A stretch of DNA of 64,000 nucleotides from Pseudoalteromonas sp. P1-9 (GCF_001399975.1 NZ_LKBD01000011.1:37706-101705), one strand, 5' to 3'. Positions 10,217 to 19,349 are shown, counted from the stretch's first letter. Notes: generated by a model from the letters alone, not told the origin. Numbers and translations: made by a program.

Positions 10217-10232
10217 ACAGGTTAACTTTTGC

Positions 10233-12848
10233 TTAGAAGCGGAAAGCTACACCCACTTTATAGCGTGCTTCACCTTCAAAGCTCCACGCTGGGTAACCGT
10301 TACGAAGGTCAGCTTTAACTTCTGCATCAGCTGCTGTCGCAGTACCAATTTGGATGCTGTCTTCTTCTGTGATGTTAACAGCTTCAAATGTTAGGTCTAG
10401 GTAGTCTGTTACTGAGTACTTAGCCGTTAGGTCAAGTGTACCGTAGTCTTGGTGCTCGCGGTTACCGTAGAAACCAGGTGCTTCACGAACCATGTACTCT
10501 GAACGCCAGTTATACGCTAAACGTACACTGTATGTTTCAGTCTCGTAGTAACCAACTAGGTTAACAGTGTGATCTGAAGAATCAGAGAATAATTCGATAC
10601 GGTCTGGGAAGTTTTCCGCAGGCGCTTCTGAATCTACGTAAGTATAGTTAGCTTGGTAACCAAAACCATTGTCAAAGCCATCTTGAATTTGTAACTCTAG
10701 ACCTTGGATTTCACCACCAGAACCCGTGCCTTTAGTTGCAACAGTCCAGTTATCTTCACCTGTGTTAGGGTCAATAATTCCGATTTCTTGTTCAGTCTTT
10801 TGGTCAACCTTAGTGAATGATGAAATATCTTTGATAAAGTAAGTAGCACTGATCATGCCGTCACCATCAAAGTAGTACTCGATACCTAAATCTGCTTGTG
10901 TTGCTTTGAATGGCTCAAGACCGATATTACCAGTAGTAATAACTTCGTTACCTTTAGTACCATCGTTGTAACCAGCTAATGTAGAAGCTGCAAACATATC
11001 AGTGTAGTTAGCACGTGACATTACTTGCGCTGCAGAGAAACGTAAGATTACGTCTTGTGTTAAGTCAAATGCAACGTTAACGCTTGGCAATACTTCACTG
11101 TAATCAGCTGTATCTGTTGTTAAATCGTTAGCATAGTTACCGTTTGCATCAAGTGCGTAGTAATCAGATGATGCATCAGTAGAAACATAACGCAGGCCAA
11201 CGTTACCACGTACGCCTTCAGCTGAAAAATCAGCCATTGCGTATAGTGAAATATTTTCTTCGTTTACTGTGCCGTAACCAGACTTGTAAGCAATTGAAGT
11301 ATTATCGAAGCTTGTAATTGCCGCGTAACCATCAGCAAGCATTTGGTCTAGGTTTGGTTTAGGTAATATATAACCTGCGCCAGAGCTGATAGTGCCTGAA
11401 TAGTAGTGTGACGCATCGTATGCTGGGATGCTATCAACTAAGTTTGCAGTGTAAGTTTCTTGTTTAACATCGTGGTCAGCCCAACGGAAACCAGTTTTGA
11501 TTGCCGTGATTGCACCAAAATCCACAGGGAATTTTAAGTCAAACTGTGCATACGTTTCTTCGTCAGAGTTAGGTTGCTTTTTAAGAGCCCAACCAGCTGA
11601 AGATAATTCGCCTTGGAAGTCATCTGCAGTGAAGTGTTTGTTAGCAACATCAATCTTAATAACTTCACCAGTTGCATCGTAAGTACCTGCATAATCAGCT
11701 GGTGTACCTAACCAGAAACCGTAGTTTGAAGTAAGATCTGTACCACCGTCAGATTGTGTATTACCTACACGACCTTCAAGTTCAAAATTTTCACCAACAT
11801 ATTTAAAGTCGAAGTCAACAGTGTCTGATGTCATCGAGCCTGCACGGCCCCATGTTTGCGCCCAACCTGGATAAACTGTGTTTGCAGGACGACGGTAGAA
11901 AGTACATGTACCGTCTGTATTTGATTGCTCACACATTGCAGCTTTGTCTGCTGGGTCATCTGAGTTGAAAATAGCAAATAACGATGTGTTCGCGTTGTTT
12001 GCAGAAAGCTCAAGGCTCATGATATTCAAGCCAAGCTCTAAGTTATCAGTTGGGCGGTATTGGAACGCAGCATTAATCGCAGTACGCTCACGCTCTTGTT
12101 GGAACGTTGTAGGTACAATGTCACCCCAACCAACAAGTGATTCGATACCGTTACGTTGGTAATTAGTTTCTGAGTATGCTGCAGCAACTAATGCACCGAA
12201 TGTTTCGTCATCGTTTTTCCAGCTATATAAACCAGAAACTTCAGGATCTGTCTCTTCAGAAATTGTACCGTAATCAGCTTTAACGCTACCGAAGATAGTG
12301 TTTGCATCTAAATCTAACGGCTTACGCGTATTAACAATAACTGTACCACCGATACCACCTTCTACAACGTCAGCTTGTGACGACTTGTATACTTCGATAC
12401 CGCCAACCATTTCAGGTGGAAGAAGTGTGTAGTTAAAGCTACGGTCGATAGCTTGTTGGTCGTACCAACCAGTTGAAGCAACTGAATGACCGTTAAGAAG
12501 TGTACGTGTTAGTTGTGCAGAAGCACCACGGATTGAAACTTGCTGACCTTGACCGAATGCACGGTTAACAGCGATACCAGAAATACGACCTAGGGCTTCA
12601 CCCACATCGCTATCTGGAAATTTACCAACATCTTCTGCTGAAACTGCATCTACTACAGAGTCAGAGAAACGTTTTGTATTAAGAGAAGCCTCAAGAGAGC
12701 GACGAATACCACGTACCTCAATTACTTCCACATCTTCTTTTGCTTGTACTTCTGAATCAGCTGCAACAGCCACGCCTGAAAAACCAGCGCCCATTGCTAA
12801 ACCGATGTTAACTGCTAATAAGCTTTTTTTGAAATTTTTAGCTAACAC
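10233..12848 (-). CDS. TonB-dependent outer-membrane receptor
   Basis: An 871-residue receptor of the type common in Xanthomonadales and Alteromonadales. Residues 1-29 are a signal peptide ending AVA. A TonB-box-like EVIEVRG (41-47) follows, then the plug domain (SVVDAVSAEDVGKFPDSDVGEALGR...VSIRG...LLNG) and a long beta-barrel ending in aromatic FRF. The substrate cannot be read from the sequence; family members of this class take up carbohydrates or other large nutrients. It converges on the halogenase operon and has a perfect-core LacI-type operator 57 bases before its start, so uptake is probably induced by a sugar-like ligand. Confidence 0.92.
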   Translation of the reverse strand: MLAKNFKKSLLAVNIGLAMGAGFSGVAVAADSEVQAKEDVEVIEVRGIRRSLEASLNTKRFSDSVVDAVSAEDVGKFPDSDVGEALGRISGIAVNRAFGQGQQVSIRGASAQLTRTLLNGHSVASTGWYDQQAIDRSFNYTLLPPEMVGGIEVYKSSQADVVEGGIGGTVIVNTRKPLDLDANTIFGSVKADYGTISEETDPEVSGLYSWKNDDETFGALVAAAYSETNYQRNGIESLVGWGDIVPTTFQQERERTAINAAFQYRPTDNLELGLNIMSLELSANNANTSLFAIFNSDDPADKAAMCEQSNTDGTCTFYRRPANTVYPGWAQTWGRAGSMTSDTVDFDFKYVGENFELEGRVGNTQSDGGTDLTSNYGFWLGTPADYAGTYDATGEVIKIDVANKHFTADDFQGELSSAGWALKKQPNSDEETYAQFDLKFPVDFGAITAIKTGFRWADHDVKQETYTANLVDSIPAYDASHYYSGTISSGAGYILPKPNLDQMLADGYAAITSFDNTSIAYKSGYGTVNEENISLYAMADFSAEGVRGNVGLRYVSTDASSDYYALDANGNYANDLTTDTADYSEVLPSVNVAFDLTQDVILRFSAAQVMSRANYTDMFAASTLAGYNDGTKGNEVITTGNIGLEPFKATQADLGIEYYFDGDGMISATYFIKDISSFTKVDQKTEQEIGIIDPNTGEDNWTVATKGTGSGGEIQGLELQIQDGFDNGFGYQANYTYVDSEAPAENFPDRIELFSDSSDHTVNLVGYYETETYSVRLAYNWRSEYMVREAPGFYGNREHQDYGTLDLTAKYSVTDYLDLTFEAVNITEEDSIQIGTATAADAEVKADLRNGYPAWSFEGEARYKVGVAFRF

Positions 12849-12904
12849 AGGATTCCCCTTGAATCATTTTGTTTTGGTTTAATTCACTTTCTGCCCAGTG
12901 AAGA

Positions 12905-12918
12905 TGACAGCGTTGTCA
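12905..12918. promoter_or_regulatory. LacI-type operator of the TonB receptor
   Basis: TGACAGCGTTGTCA, 57 bases before the receptor start codon. Palindromic apart from one G/T position in the core, and extended by matching A and T outside. Confidence 0.75.
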
Positions 12919-13328
12919 TCTGATAACAAACCTTACACGTAAAATTACAATATCGCTACAATTATTTTTGCATTTTTTAAACAATCACGTTCATTTATAT
13001 ATAACAAATAAGAACAATCTATTTACATTTGCAATAATAAATTTTCATAACCCCCTCTAAATACAGGGGCTAGCGACCTTTTTACTATAACACACGGCAA
13101 ATATTATCTGTAAAGCTTAATCTGTAAGAAAAGTTTAATCAGCTGGAGGTCGGATCAGGTGTTTGGAGCGATTTTAGAAAAATGTCAGGCAATTATTACA
13201 TTGCATGATAAAGCGCTTTTTTAACGTTACGTTGGTTAACTCTGTGTTAGCTAATTGAGGGCCCCTATCACTGGGCAGAATGATAGAAGTGGAGCCCTCA
13301 AATCTTAATTCACATTACTTTCTAGGGG

Positions 13329-13354
13329 AACAAATGACAGCGCTGTCATTTGTT
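13329..13354. promoter_or_regulatory. Perfect 26-bp LacI-type palindrome with no obvious target gene
   Basis: A perfect palindrome whose centre is TGACAGCGCTGTCA (13335-13348), extended by six matching bases on each side. It is the best copy of the motif in the window, yet the nearest plus-strand gene start is about 3.2 kb away. Confidence 0.7.
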
Positions 13355-13368
13355 AATGAGGATAATAG

Positions 13369-13382
13369 AGACACCGGTGTCA
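13369..13382. promoter_or_regulatory. Second-type LacI-like palindrome (CACCGGTG core)
   Basis: AGACACCGGTGTCA, centred 34 bases from the centre of the preceding palindrome. It differs from the first type at the bases next to the central CG. A similar pair, 33 bases apart, lies at 23111/23144. Confidence 0.6.
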
Positions 13383-13918
13383 TTTGTCTAGTCTTATTTC
13401 TATCTTTCAGCAAAATTAGACATGATTATGCTTTTCAAAACACATCAGGTTACAAAGCGAGCGTTTAAGTCACAGTAAGCGAGCCTGTCGTATCGTCAAA
13501 AAATAACCACGCCATGCTTATCGAATTGTTGTTTACATAAAGAAATGTGAGTTCTATTATCGCGATAGTCAAACAATGCCTAAAACGCGATAAGGTTGGT
13601 CACCATAAATAAGCGATAACACAGTAGAAAACCAAAAAGCGCAGGCGAACAGTACTCTTACGCAAACTTTTATCATTGTCGCCAACAAAATCCAGATAAG
13701 AAATGTGAGCTGAGCGTGCAAGCTTTGCTTTGTATTCATTTAGATTACTAAGCAACATATCAAGCACCGCGATAAAAACACGCAAAATGAGGGCTGTAAA
13801 GAAAAACAGTCCTTGTTATTCATCGAATTTGTAACCCTTTTACATTAAGCAAGCAATAACCACCCAGCTTACATAAAGGCACAAAATGACTGGTAAAACG
13901 ATAGTGATTAAAGCACTG

Positions 13919-14164
13919 CTAGTTAGCATGTTTACTGATATCAATCGACCAATCTGTTTCACAATAAACGGAATGCGCTTTAGGCAGAGTTTGCTCGAGC
14001 ATGGTGCTGCCTGCCCTATTTTGTCTGCGATAAGCCTCAAGCAGGTCGTTATCTTGTGTTGTGAAATACCCCGGCATTACTTCTTTTAATTCATTAAGCG
14101 TGTTGCCCGCCTTATTATATTGCGCTAATGCATCATACGCTTTAGCGACATAAACTGCTTGCAA
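13919..14164 (-). pseudogene. C-terminal TPR fragment of the broken CadC-like regulator
   Basis: An 81-codon frame whose translation (QAVYVAKAYDALAQYN-KAGNTLNELKEV) continues the TPR pattern of the 14125-15882 frame. The two overlap in different frames. Adding one T at the GATTGC near 14161-14166 would give GAT-TTG-CAA and fuse ...ALGVQD to LQAVYVAKAYDAL, so a one-base deletion (or sequencing error) separates them. The preferred ATG is not a real start. Confidence 0.7.
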
Positions 14165-15882
14165 TCTTGTACGCCAAGGGCGTGTCTCTTTTCCAGTACT
14201 TTTTGCGCTTGGTCTTGTAGAAGGTAAATATACATTAACGAATAACGCGCGTATTCATTTGTTAAGGTTAACGCAGGATCGCTGGAATGGGTTAACGCTA
14301 ATTCAAGTGCGTGCTTGGCCTTATCAAACTGTTGTAAGTCGGTGTATGCCCATGCAACAAATACATAACTACTTGCTTTTATAACATTCGATTGCGTCTT
14401 CGGTAATAGTGTCTGAAATGCATTAATCGCTCGTTTAAGCATTTCAGGATTTTGCCCATGGCGGCCCTGTTCACTTTGATCTAGCCCTTGATCAAGATAG
14501 GAAAATGCTAAGTAAAAATCAGCCCAAGGCAACGCCGATTTGGCACCCAGCTTTTCAAACCCATGCTTTGCTTGCTTAAAATACTGCTCAGCAAGTTGTC
14601 CTTGGTGCAATTGCATATGATAAAACCCCGCATACAGTTCTGCCATCGCTAACTCATACGGTAAGTTAAGTTCTGTAAAGCGCGCTAACGCATCTTGCAA
14701 AGCGGTTTCACGCTTTTCTTGGTCAAAATAATAGTTTTGCGCAATAGCCAGTTGTGTTGCCGCGATTTTTTCTAGATTGCCTAAAGTTCGGTAAAAACTC
14801 AGTGCCTTGGTTAGTCGCTCTTTATTTTTGGCTAAATCGTTATACGGGCTTTTTTCTAGCCCCACATTATTGGGTTGGCCCAAATAAAATAATGAATCTG
14901 CCGTCGCGGCTAACTCCATATAATCATCCGTTAACTTCGCTGCTTTTTTCAGTAAGTCATCATGTTGCTGCCATTTCATTGCTTGCCAAGCCAATGACGC
15001 TTGTAAACGATAACTTTCAGCAATTAATTGTGGGTCTTGGCTGTTGATGCTGGCGTGAATACTTTTCTCAATCAAAGCGTGTTGATTGTTACTACCTTGA
15101 CGTGTCGCAATAATTGCCTGCCAATACGCGATAAAGGCATTAAGTAGTGGGTCGTATTTTAGATCGTTTTGCTCAATTTTACTTAATTCGGCGCGAGCCT
15201 GTGACCATTTTCCAACAGCAATATAACTTCTTGCCAAATAAGCGCTTGCCCAATTTGTTTGCGATATAGTGTTCGCAGCTTGAAAATACTTAATCGCATC
15301 AAAAGCACCCGTGGTTTGCAATGCTTGCATGCCTTGTGCGATCGCCATAGCTGAAATATCAGGTCGCGCTTTTTTGGTGTTTTGTTTATGAGCGTTTATC
15401 ATTGCTAAAATCTGCTGCGAGATAACTTCAATCTGAGACGCTAATTCGTCATAGCTCAAACTGCCCTGTTTAATACGTCCATCGGAATAAATTGCCTGAA
15501 AGTCGATAACTTGTTTTTGCTGATGCATACGCACACTTGCGAAAATAGCGACATTTGCCTCAAGCTTATCGAGTAAGTTACGTATTTGTACTGGCATTGC
15601 GGGCCACGGTAACTCATTTTTCAACAACGATAAATGTGCCTCAGAGGGCGAAATCACATCAACCCGTTGAGAGCGCTTTAAATCAACCGCCAGCATATCT
15701 GACAGGCCATGTTCTAGCCATGCCATGCTAGGCTGTTGTGTATCGTTAATAAACGGCAGCACCATTACTCGTAAACGTGATGTAGCTTGGTTTTGTTGTT
15801 CGCTATGATTAGCTACATTAAAGCTGTTAGGTTGCCAAATTCCAACCGCTGCTATTAACCCAGCTAACATTAAAACGACCAT
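14125..15882 (-). pseudogene. Membrane-periplasmic TPR part of a CadC-like regulator, frameshifted at both ends
   Basis: A 585-codon frame. It begins inside a transmembrane helix (MVVLMLAGLIAAVGIW), followed by a FlgO/TolB-N-like segment (LRVMVLPFINDTQQPSMAWLEHGLSDML) and a run of tetratricopeptide-like helices to the end. Upstream of the ATG the same frame stays open (KTLNKSIRVWFF) and extends the membrane helix, so the true N-terminus is the winged-helix protein at 15909-16316, lost by a frameshift at an A7 run. The C-terminus is cut by a second frameshift near 14165. Family layout: cytoplasmic winged helix, one membrane helix, periplasmic TPR sensor. It could be inactive, or the frameshifts could be sequence errors. 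Confidence 0.75.
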
Positions 15883-15908
15883 AAAAAACCATACACGTAT
15901 GGATTTAT

Positions 15909-16316
15909 TTAACGTTTTGTCTGTCTGTGTTTTTTTGCTGCTGGCTGTTCAGAATGCTTCGATTCTGCCTGATTTACTTCACGTGTTATTGGGCAAATCC
16001 ACTGATAACCACGTTGTGGAATTGTTTTAATGTAGCGCGGCGATTTAGCATCATCGTTTAGGGCCAAACGTAACTCACGAATACTTTGCGTTAATGCTGA
16101 TTCGCGATAGTCACCATGCTGCCATAAATGTGTAAGTAGGGTTTCTTTCGCTATTAGTTCATTTGGGTGCTGCAAAAAATAAGTCAGCAAATTTGCGACC
16201 TTGTTTCGCAGTAACACCGGCTGTTGAGTTTGGGCATCGTTCAGCCGCGTTAGGTAACCTGTTTCTGGTTCAAATTCATAATCACTAAAACGAAACAACA
16301 GCGCATCCATCCACAA
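15909..16316 (-). CDS. Winged-helix DNA-binding domain of a CadC/ToxR-like regulator
   Basis: A 135-residue protein with a complete Trans_reg_C winged helix (about 8-110): RFSDYEFEPETGYL, LLRNKVANLLTYFLQHP, LIAKETLLTHLWQHG, ESALTQSIRELRLAL and the wing YIKTIPQRGYQWI. It ends just after the domain in a basic tail, AAKKHRQTKR. A run of seven A (T run at 15930-15936) precedes the stop; shifting frame there joins it to the membrane-TPR frame. As it stands it would be a soluble DNA-binding protein without its sensor. A7 is also a known slippage sequence, so restoration by slippage is conceivable. Confidence 0.78.
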   Translation of the reverse strand: MWMDALLFRFSDYEFEPETGYLTRLNDAQTQQPVLLRNKVANLLTYFLQHPNELIAKETLLTHLWQHGDYRESALTQSIRELRLALNDDAKSPRYIKTIPQRGYQWICPITREVNQAESKHSEQPAAKKHRQTKR

Positions 16317-16505
16317 ATCAAAATAGGCCTAAATAATAAATCAAAGCATAGCAAAACAAAACCTTTAACAAACTCCTAGACAAAACTTAATGCATTGAAA
16401 AATATATAAATATATTTATTTTAGATGGATTTTATATCGATTTAATAGGGTTTGGGGAAAATAACAGCAACACTGGTGCAAGCCAATTTTTAAAGTGAGC
16501 TCAGT

Positions 16506-17189
16506 ATGGAAATGTTTATTCAAGAAGCCCTCGTCAGTGATAAAGCATCGCTGTATGTGGTGCTGGTAATATTTGTGACAGGCGTACTAACCAGCCTAAC
16601 ACCCTGTGTTTACCCAATGCTGCCAATTACCGTTGCTGTGGTACGCCAGCACGCAAACAATGTTTACCAGTCAACAGCATATACCTGTTTATATGTGTTA
16701 GGCCTTGCACTTAGCTACAGTTTATTAGGTTATTTTGCCGCTAAGCTGGGCTATTTGTTTGGCAGTGTCGCCACCCACCCTGCAATGTTGTTCATTGCGG
16801 GTAGTTTTTGCTTAATCATGGCTGTATGGATGCTTGGCTGGATAAACATGCCGCAGCTTTCTTTCACCAAAAACTCATTCAGTTCGTATGCGTCACTCAA
16901 TGTATTTGTCAGTGGTGCTTTGTCCGGCTTGGTAATGGCGCCCTGTACTTCACCGGTACTTGGTATGTTACTGATGTACGTTTCAACTGAACAAGCACCA
17001 CTCGTTGGCCCCATTTATTTGTTCGCATTTGCACTTGGATTAAGTGCCTTACTGTTCATTGCAGGCATTTTTTCCAACGTTTTGAACTCGCTGCCAAAAA
17101 GCGGCCCTTGGCTTAACGCCTTTAAATACATATTGGCGGCCTTGCTGGTTGGCGTGGCCCTTTATTTCTATTTTCAAATCACGTTTTAA
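16506..17189 (+). CDS. DsbD/CcdA-like transmembrane thiol-disulfide transporter
   Basis: A 227-residue integral membrane protein with about six helices. It matches the central domain of DsbD: LTPCVYPMLPITV near residue 33 and GLVMAPCTSPVLGM near residue 140 hold the two redox cysteines that pass electrons across the inner membrane. The alpha and gamma domains of full-length DsbD are absent, so it is CcdA-like in size. The next gene, a thioredoxin-like protein, begins 10 bases after the stop, and would be a natural partner. Role in cytochrome c maturation, disulfide repair or metal resistance cannot be decided. Confidence 0.85.
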   Translation: MEMFIQEALVSDKASLYVVLVIFVTGVLTSLTPCVYPMLPITVAVVRQHANNVYQSTAYTCLYVLGLALSYSLLGYFAAKLGYLFGSVATHPAMLFIAGSFCLIMAVWMLGWINMPQLSFTKNSFSSYASLNVFVSGALSGLVMAPCTSPVLGMLLMYVSTEQAPLVGPIYLFAFALGLSALLFIAGIFSNVLNSLPKSGPWLNAFKYILAALLVGVALYFYFQITF

Positions 17190-17199
17190 GGATATTTAT

Positions 17200-17685
17200 A
17201 TGAAAAATATACTGGCTTTTATGTTATTTACTCTTGCCATCCCTTTGTTTGCATCACCGCTTAAGGTTGGCGACAAAGCGCCTAATTTAGTTAGTCATAC
17301 CTTAAAAGGTAAGGCTATTAATTTAAAAGAGTTACTAAAGGAAAAACCCGTTTACCTCAAATTTTGGGCAACATGGTGCCAATATTGCCAAGCTGAAATG
17401 CCACATCTAGCAGAGTTAAATAAAAACCATAGCGACAAAATCGCCATCATTACGGTGAACGTTGGCATTAATGATTCAGTTGACAATATTAACGCCTACT
17501 TTGATCGCAATAATCTGTCGCTAGATACAGTGTTTGATACAAACGGTGAAATCACGCAAAACTTTGGCGTATTAGGCACGCCTTATCATATTTTAATCGA
17601 CCAAAGTGGCGAGGTTGCGCTAACGAGCTTCTTACATTCAGACAAAATTGACGCCTATATCGCAGCGTTACCAGAAAAGGAGTAG
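17200..17685 (+). CDS. TlpA-like periplasmic thioredoxin
   Basis: A 161-residue exported thioredoxin. Residues 1-19 are a signal peptide (cut after FAS or nearby), followed by a TlpA/ResA-type fold with WATWCQYC (redox Cys60 and Cys63) and the cis-proline segment LGTPYHILID. I chose the ATG at 17200, which has AAGGA 9 bases before it; an in-frame ATG at 17149 lies inside the upstream gene and would destroy the signal peptide. It probably receives electrons from the DsbD-like protein encoded just before. Confidence 0.88.
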   Translation: MKNILAFMLFTLAIPLFASPLKVGDKAPNLVSHTLKGKAINLKELLKEKPVYLKFWATWCQYCQAEMPHLAELNKNHSDKIAIITVNVGINDSVDNINAYFDRNNLSLDTVFDTNGEITQNFGVLGTPYHILIDQSGEVALTSFLHSDKIDAYIAALPEKE

Positions 17686-17690
17686 TAACT

Positions 17691-18584
17691 ATGTTTAATC
17701 AACTTAAAGCATTGCACATAATACTTGTAACATTGAGCTTATTAATATTTGCTAACCCTGCGTATACAAAAACACAAGAGCCCATTAAACATACGGTGTT
17801 TATGGATATTTGGGCACATTATGATGGCACAAATTCCGTGTTTATTGACTGGCTAAATCAACAAAACGATAACGTCAGCTATAAACAACAAGATCTCAAC
17901 GTAACACCCAGTCAATTAGCTGAATTTAAAAGCTACTACCCGCAATTTGCATCCATCGAAATCGATAAAGGGTTTAAGTTAATGCGGCAATATGGCGTTT
18001 GGCAAACACCGTTTCATATTATTGAGCACGATGGCACAGTTTTGTTTAAAGGTGATGATGCTGCACTCTTGGCATATCTCAAATTAAACCAACAAATTTC
18101 CCAAGCTCAGTTTGCACACTATAAAAGCAAGTTATTAAAAAAAGCATCCTCACCACGCTTTAAAAAACAACCGCCGGTAAATCATGTTGCCGTTGGTGAA
18201 CAATTTTCAGATTTTGGTCGTGAAAGTTTGTCAGGGCAAACGGTATCGTTAGGCAATACCATAAAAATGCTCAAGCCCAGTAATACACTTGAGTTGATAT
18301 TTCTTGATAGCTTATGCCCAATGCCACACTTTCCAAATTGTGAAGCGAGCCTAAAGCAATTAGCTGAAAATCAACTTAAACAAGGTAAATTGTATCTGGC
18401 TGTGATCAGTGGCTACTACGTTAACGAAGCCCATGTGCGCAGTTTTATTGAAACCCATCAATTACAAATGCCGGTAATCTGGGATAGCGAAAATGCGATT
18501 TTTAAACGTTATGGTGTTTCTCAAACGCCTTATAAAATTGCCATAGATCATCGCGGAACTATTTTGAAGCGTCACGCTTTCTAA
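17691..18584 (+). CDS. Periplasmic protein with two thioredoxin-like domains, first lacking CXXC
   Basis: A 297-residue exported protein (signal peptide about 1-26). The first thioredoxin-like half (30-135) has WAHYDGTN where CXXC is expected, so it has no redox cysteines, but keeps a cis-Pro segment QTPFHII. The second half (165-297) resembles redoxins and has Cys pair LCPMPHFPNC and QTPYKIA. It starts 5 bases after the TlpA-like gene and completes a three-gene redox operon. A scaffold or chaperone function of the degenerate half is possible; no exact family was recognised. Confidence 0.7.
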   Translation: MFNQLKALHIILVTLSLLIFANPAYTKTQEPIKHTVFMDIWAHYDGTNSVFIDWLNQQNDNVSYKQQDLNVTPSQLAEFKSYYPQFASIEIDKGFKLMRQYGVWQTPFHIIEHDGTVLFKGDDAALLAYLKLNQQISQAQFAHYKSKLLKKASSPRFKKQPPVNHVAVGEQFSDFGRESLSGQTVSLGNTIKMLKPSNTLELIFLDSLCPMPHFPNCEASLKQLAENQLKQGKLYLAVISGYYVNEAHVRSFIETHQLQMPVIWDSENAIFKRYGVSQTPYKIAIDHRGTILKRHAF

Positions 18585-18588
18585 ATTA

Positions 18589-18617
18589 AAAAAGCCTAAC
18601 TTGAGTTGGGCTTTTTA
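18589..18617. terminator. Terminator between the redox operon and pgl
   Basis: An 8-bp stem (18593-18600 with 18605-18612, one G-T pair) flanked by A and T runs between convergent genes. Confidence 0.8.
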
Positions 18618-18635
18618 ATCTATTTTAGCCGAACA

Positions 18636-19349
18636 TTAAGCTGTCCAGTACACTTCTACCGGTACTTCTGTTTGCTGTAAAATAGCGCGAAGTGGCATAT
18701 CTGCAACCTCCCCGCCAGCTTTGGCTTCTTTATAAACTACTAGCTTTTCTTCACCGCTGATTAAAAGCTTAATCACTTTCGATTGTAAAATAGCAGCACG
18801 CGTTAATGTCATGCGCTCAGTAATATCACCAGTTACATCACTTTTGATTGCATCAATTGCCGCGACTAAATCAGTCGTTGTTAACGCATTATCAAGACCT
18901 TCAGCATGCGGGAAAAGTGATGCAGTATGACCATCTGGTCCCATACCTAAAATCGTCACATCAAAATTTTGTTTAAGTGCCGCATATGCGTTTTGACACT
19001 CAGCTTGACCAAGTTGCGCACTGTCCGCTGGATTTTTCATGGTTACAAAGTTCGCAGCAGCAGCTTTGTCTTGTAATAGCGTTGATTTAATAAACGCTTC
19101 ATTACTTTTATCGTGACTTTGCTCAACCCAACGTTCATCAACCATAGCTACGTCGATTTTATCCCACGCTAACTCAAGACCACTTAAATAGCGATATGCT
19201 GGCGCCGGTGACGAACCACCTGATACCATTAATACAGCACGCCCATCTTGTTCAATACCTTGTGCTAAACACTTAGCAAGATCTTCACCTAATTCAGCGT
19301 TATAGGCATCTTTTGAATCGAAAAACTTTTCAATAATATTGGCTGACAT
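18636..19349 (-). CDS. pgl: 6-phosphogluconolactonase
   Basis: A 237-residue lactonase of the SOL/DevB type, hydrolysing 6-phosphogluconolactone to 6-phosphogluconate in the cytoplasm. Motifs VSGGSSPAPAYRYLS, DERWVE and LGMGPDGHTASLFP are those of the family. Its start codon shares one base with the zwf stop (TAATG), so it is translationally coupled and follows zwf in the same operon. Confidence 0.95.
   Translation of the reverse strand: MSANIIEKFFDSKDAYNAELGEDLAKCLAQGIEQDGRAVLMVSGGSSPAPAYRYLSGLELAWDKIDVAMVDERWVEQSHDKSNEAFIKSTLLQDKAAAANFVTMKNPADSAQLGQAECQNAYAALKQNFDVTILGMGPDGHTASLFPHAEGLDNALTTTDLVAAIDAIKSDVTGDITERMTLTRAAILQSKVIKLLISGEEKLVVYKEAKAGGEVADMPLRAILQQTEVPVEVYWTA

Larger units (their letters stand above)
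12849..13918. other. Long non-coding stretch with operators and an inverted repeat
   Basis: About 1.07 kb without a convincing gene. It holds the receptor promoter region, LacI-type palindromes at 12905, 13329 and 13369, and a 13-base inverted repeat (12889-12901 with 13268-13280). Short open frames at 13280-13468 (plus) and 13600-13785 (minus) have no recognisable domain; the first overlaps the operators. The stretch may be the site of a lost gene. Confidence 0.6.

Noticed and set aside
13280..13468. 62-codon open frame on the plus strand
   Set aside because: It contains the operator palindromes and has no recognisable protein features.
13600..13785. 61-codon open frame on the minus strand
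   Set aside because: No ribosome site or domain; treated as chance, though a remnant of a lost gene cannot be excluded.
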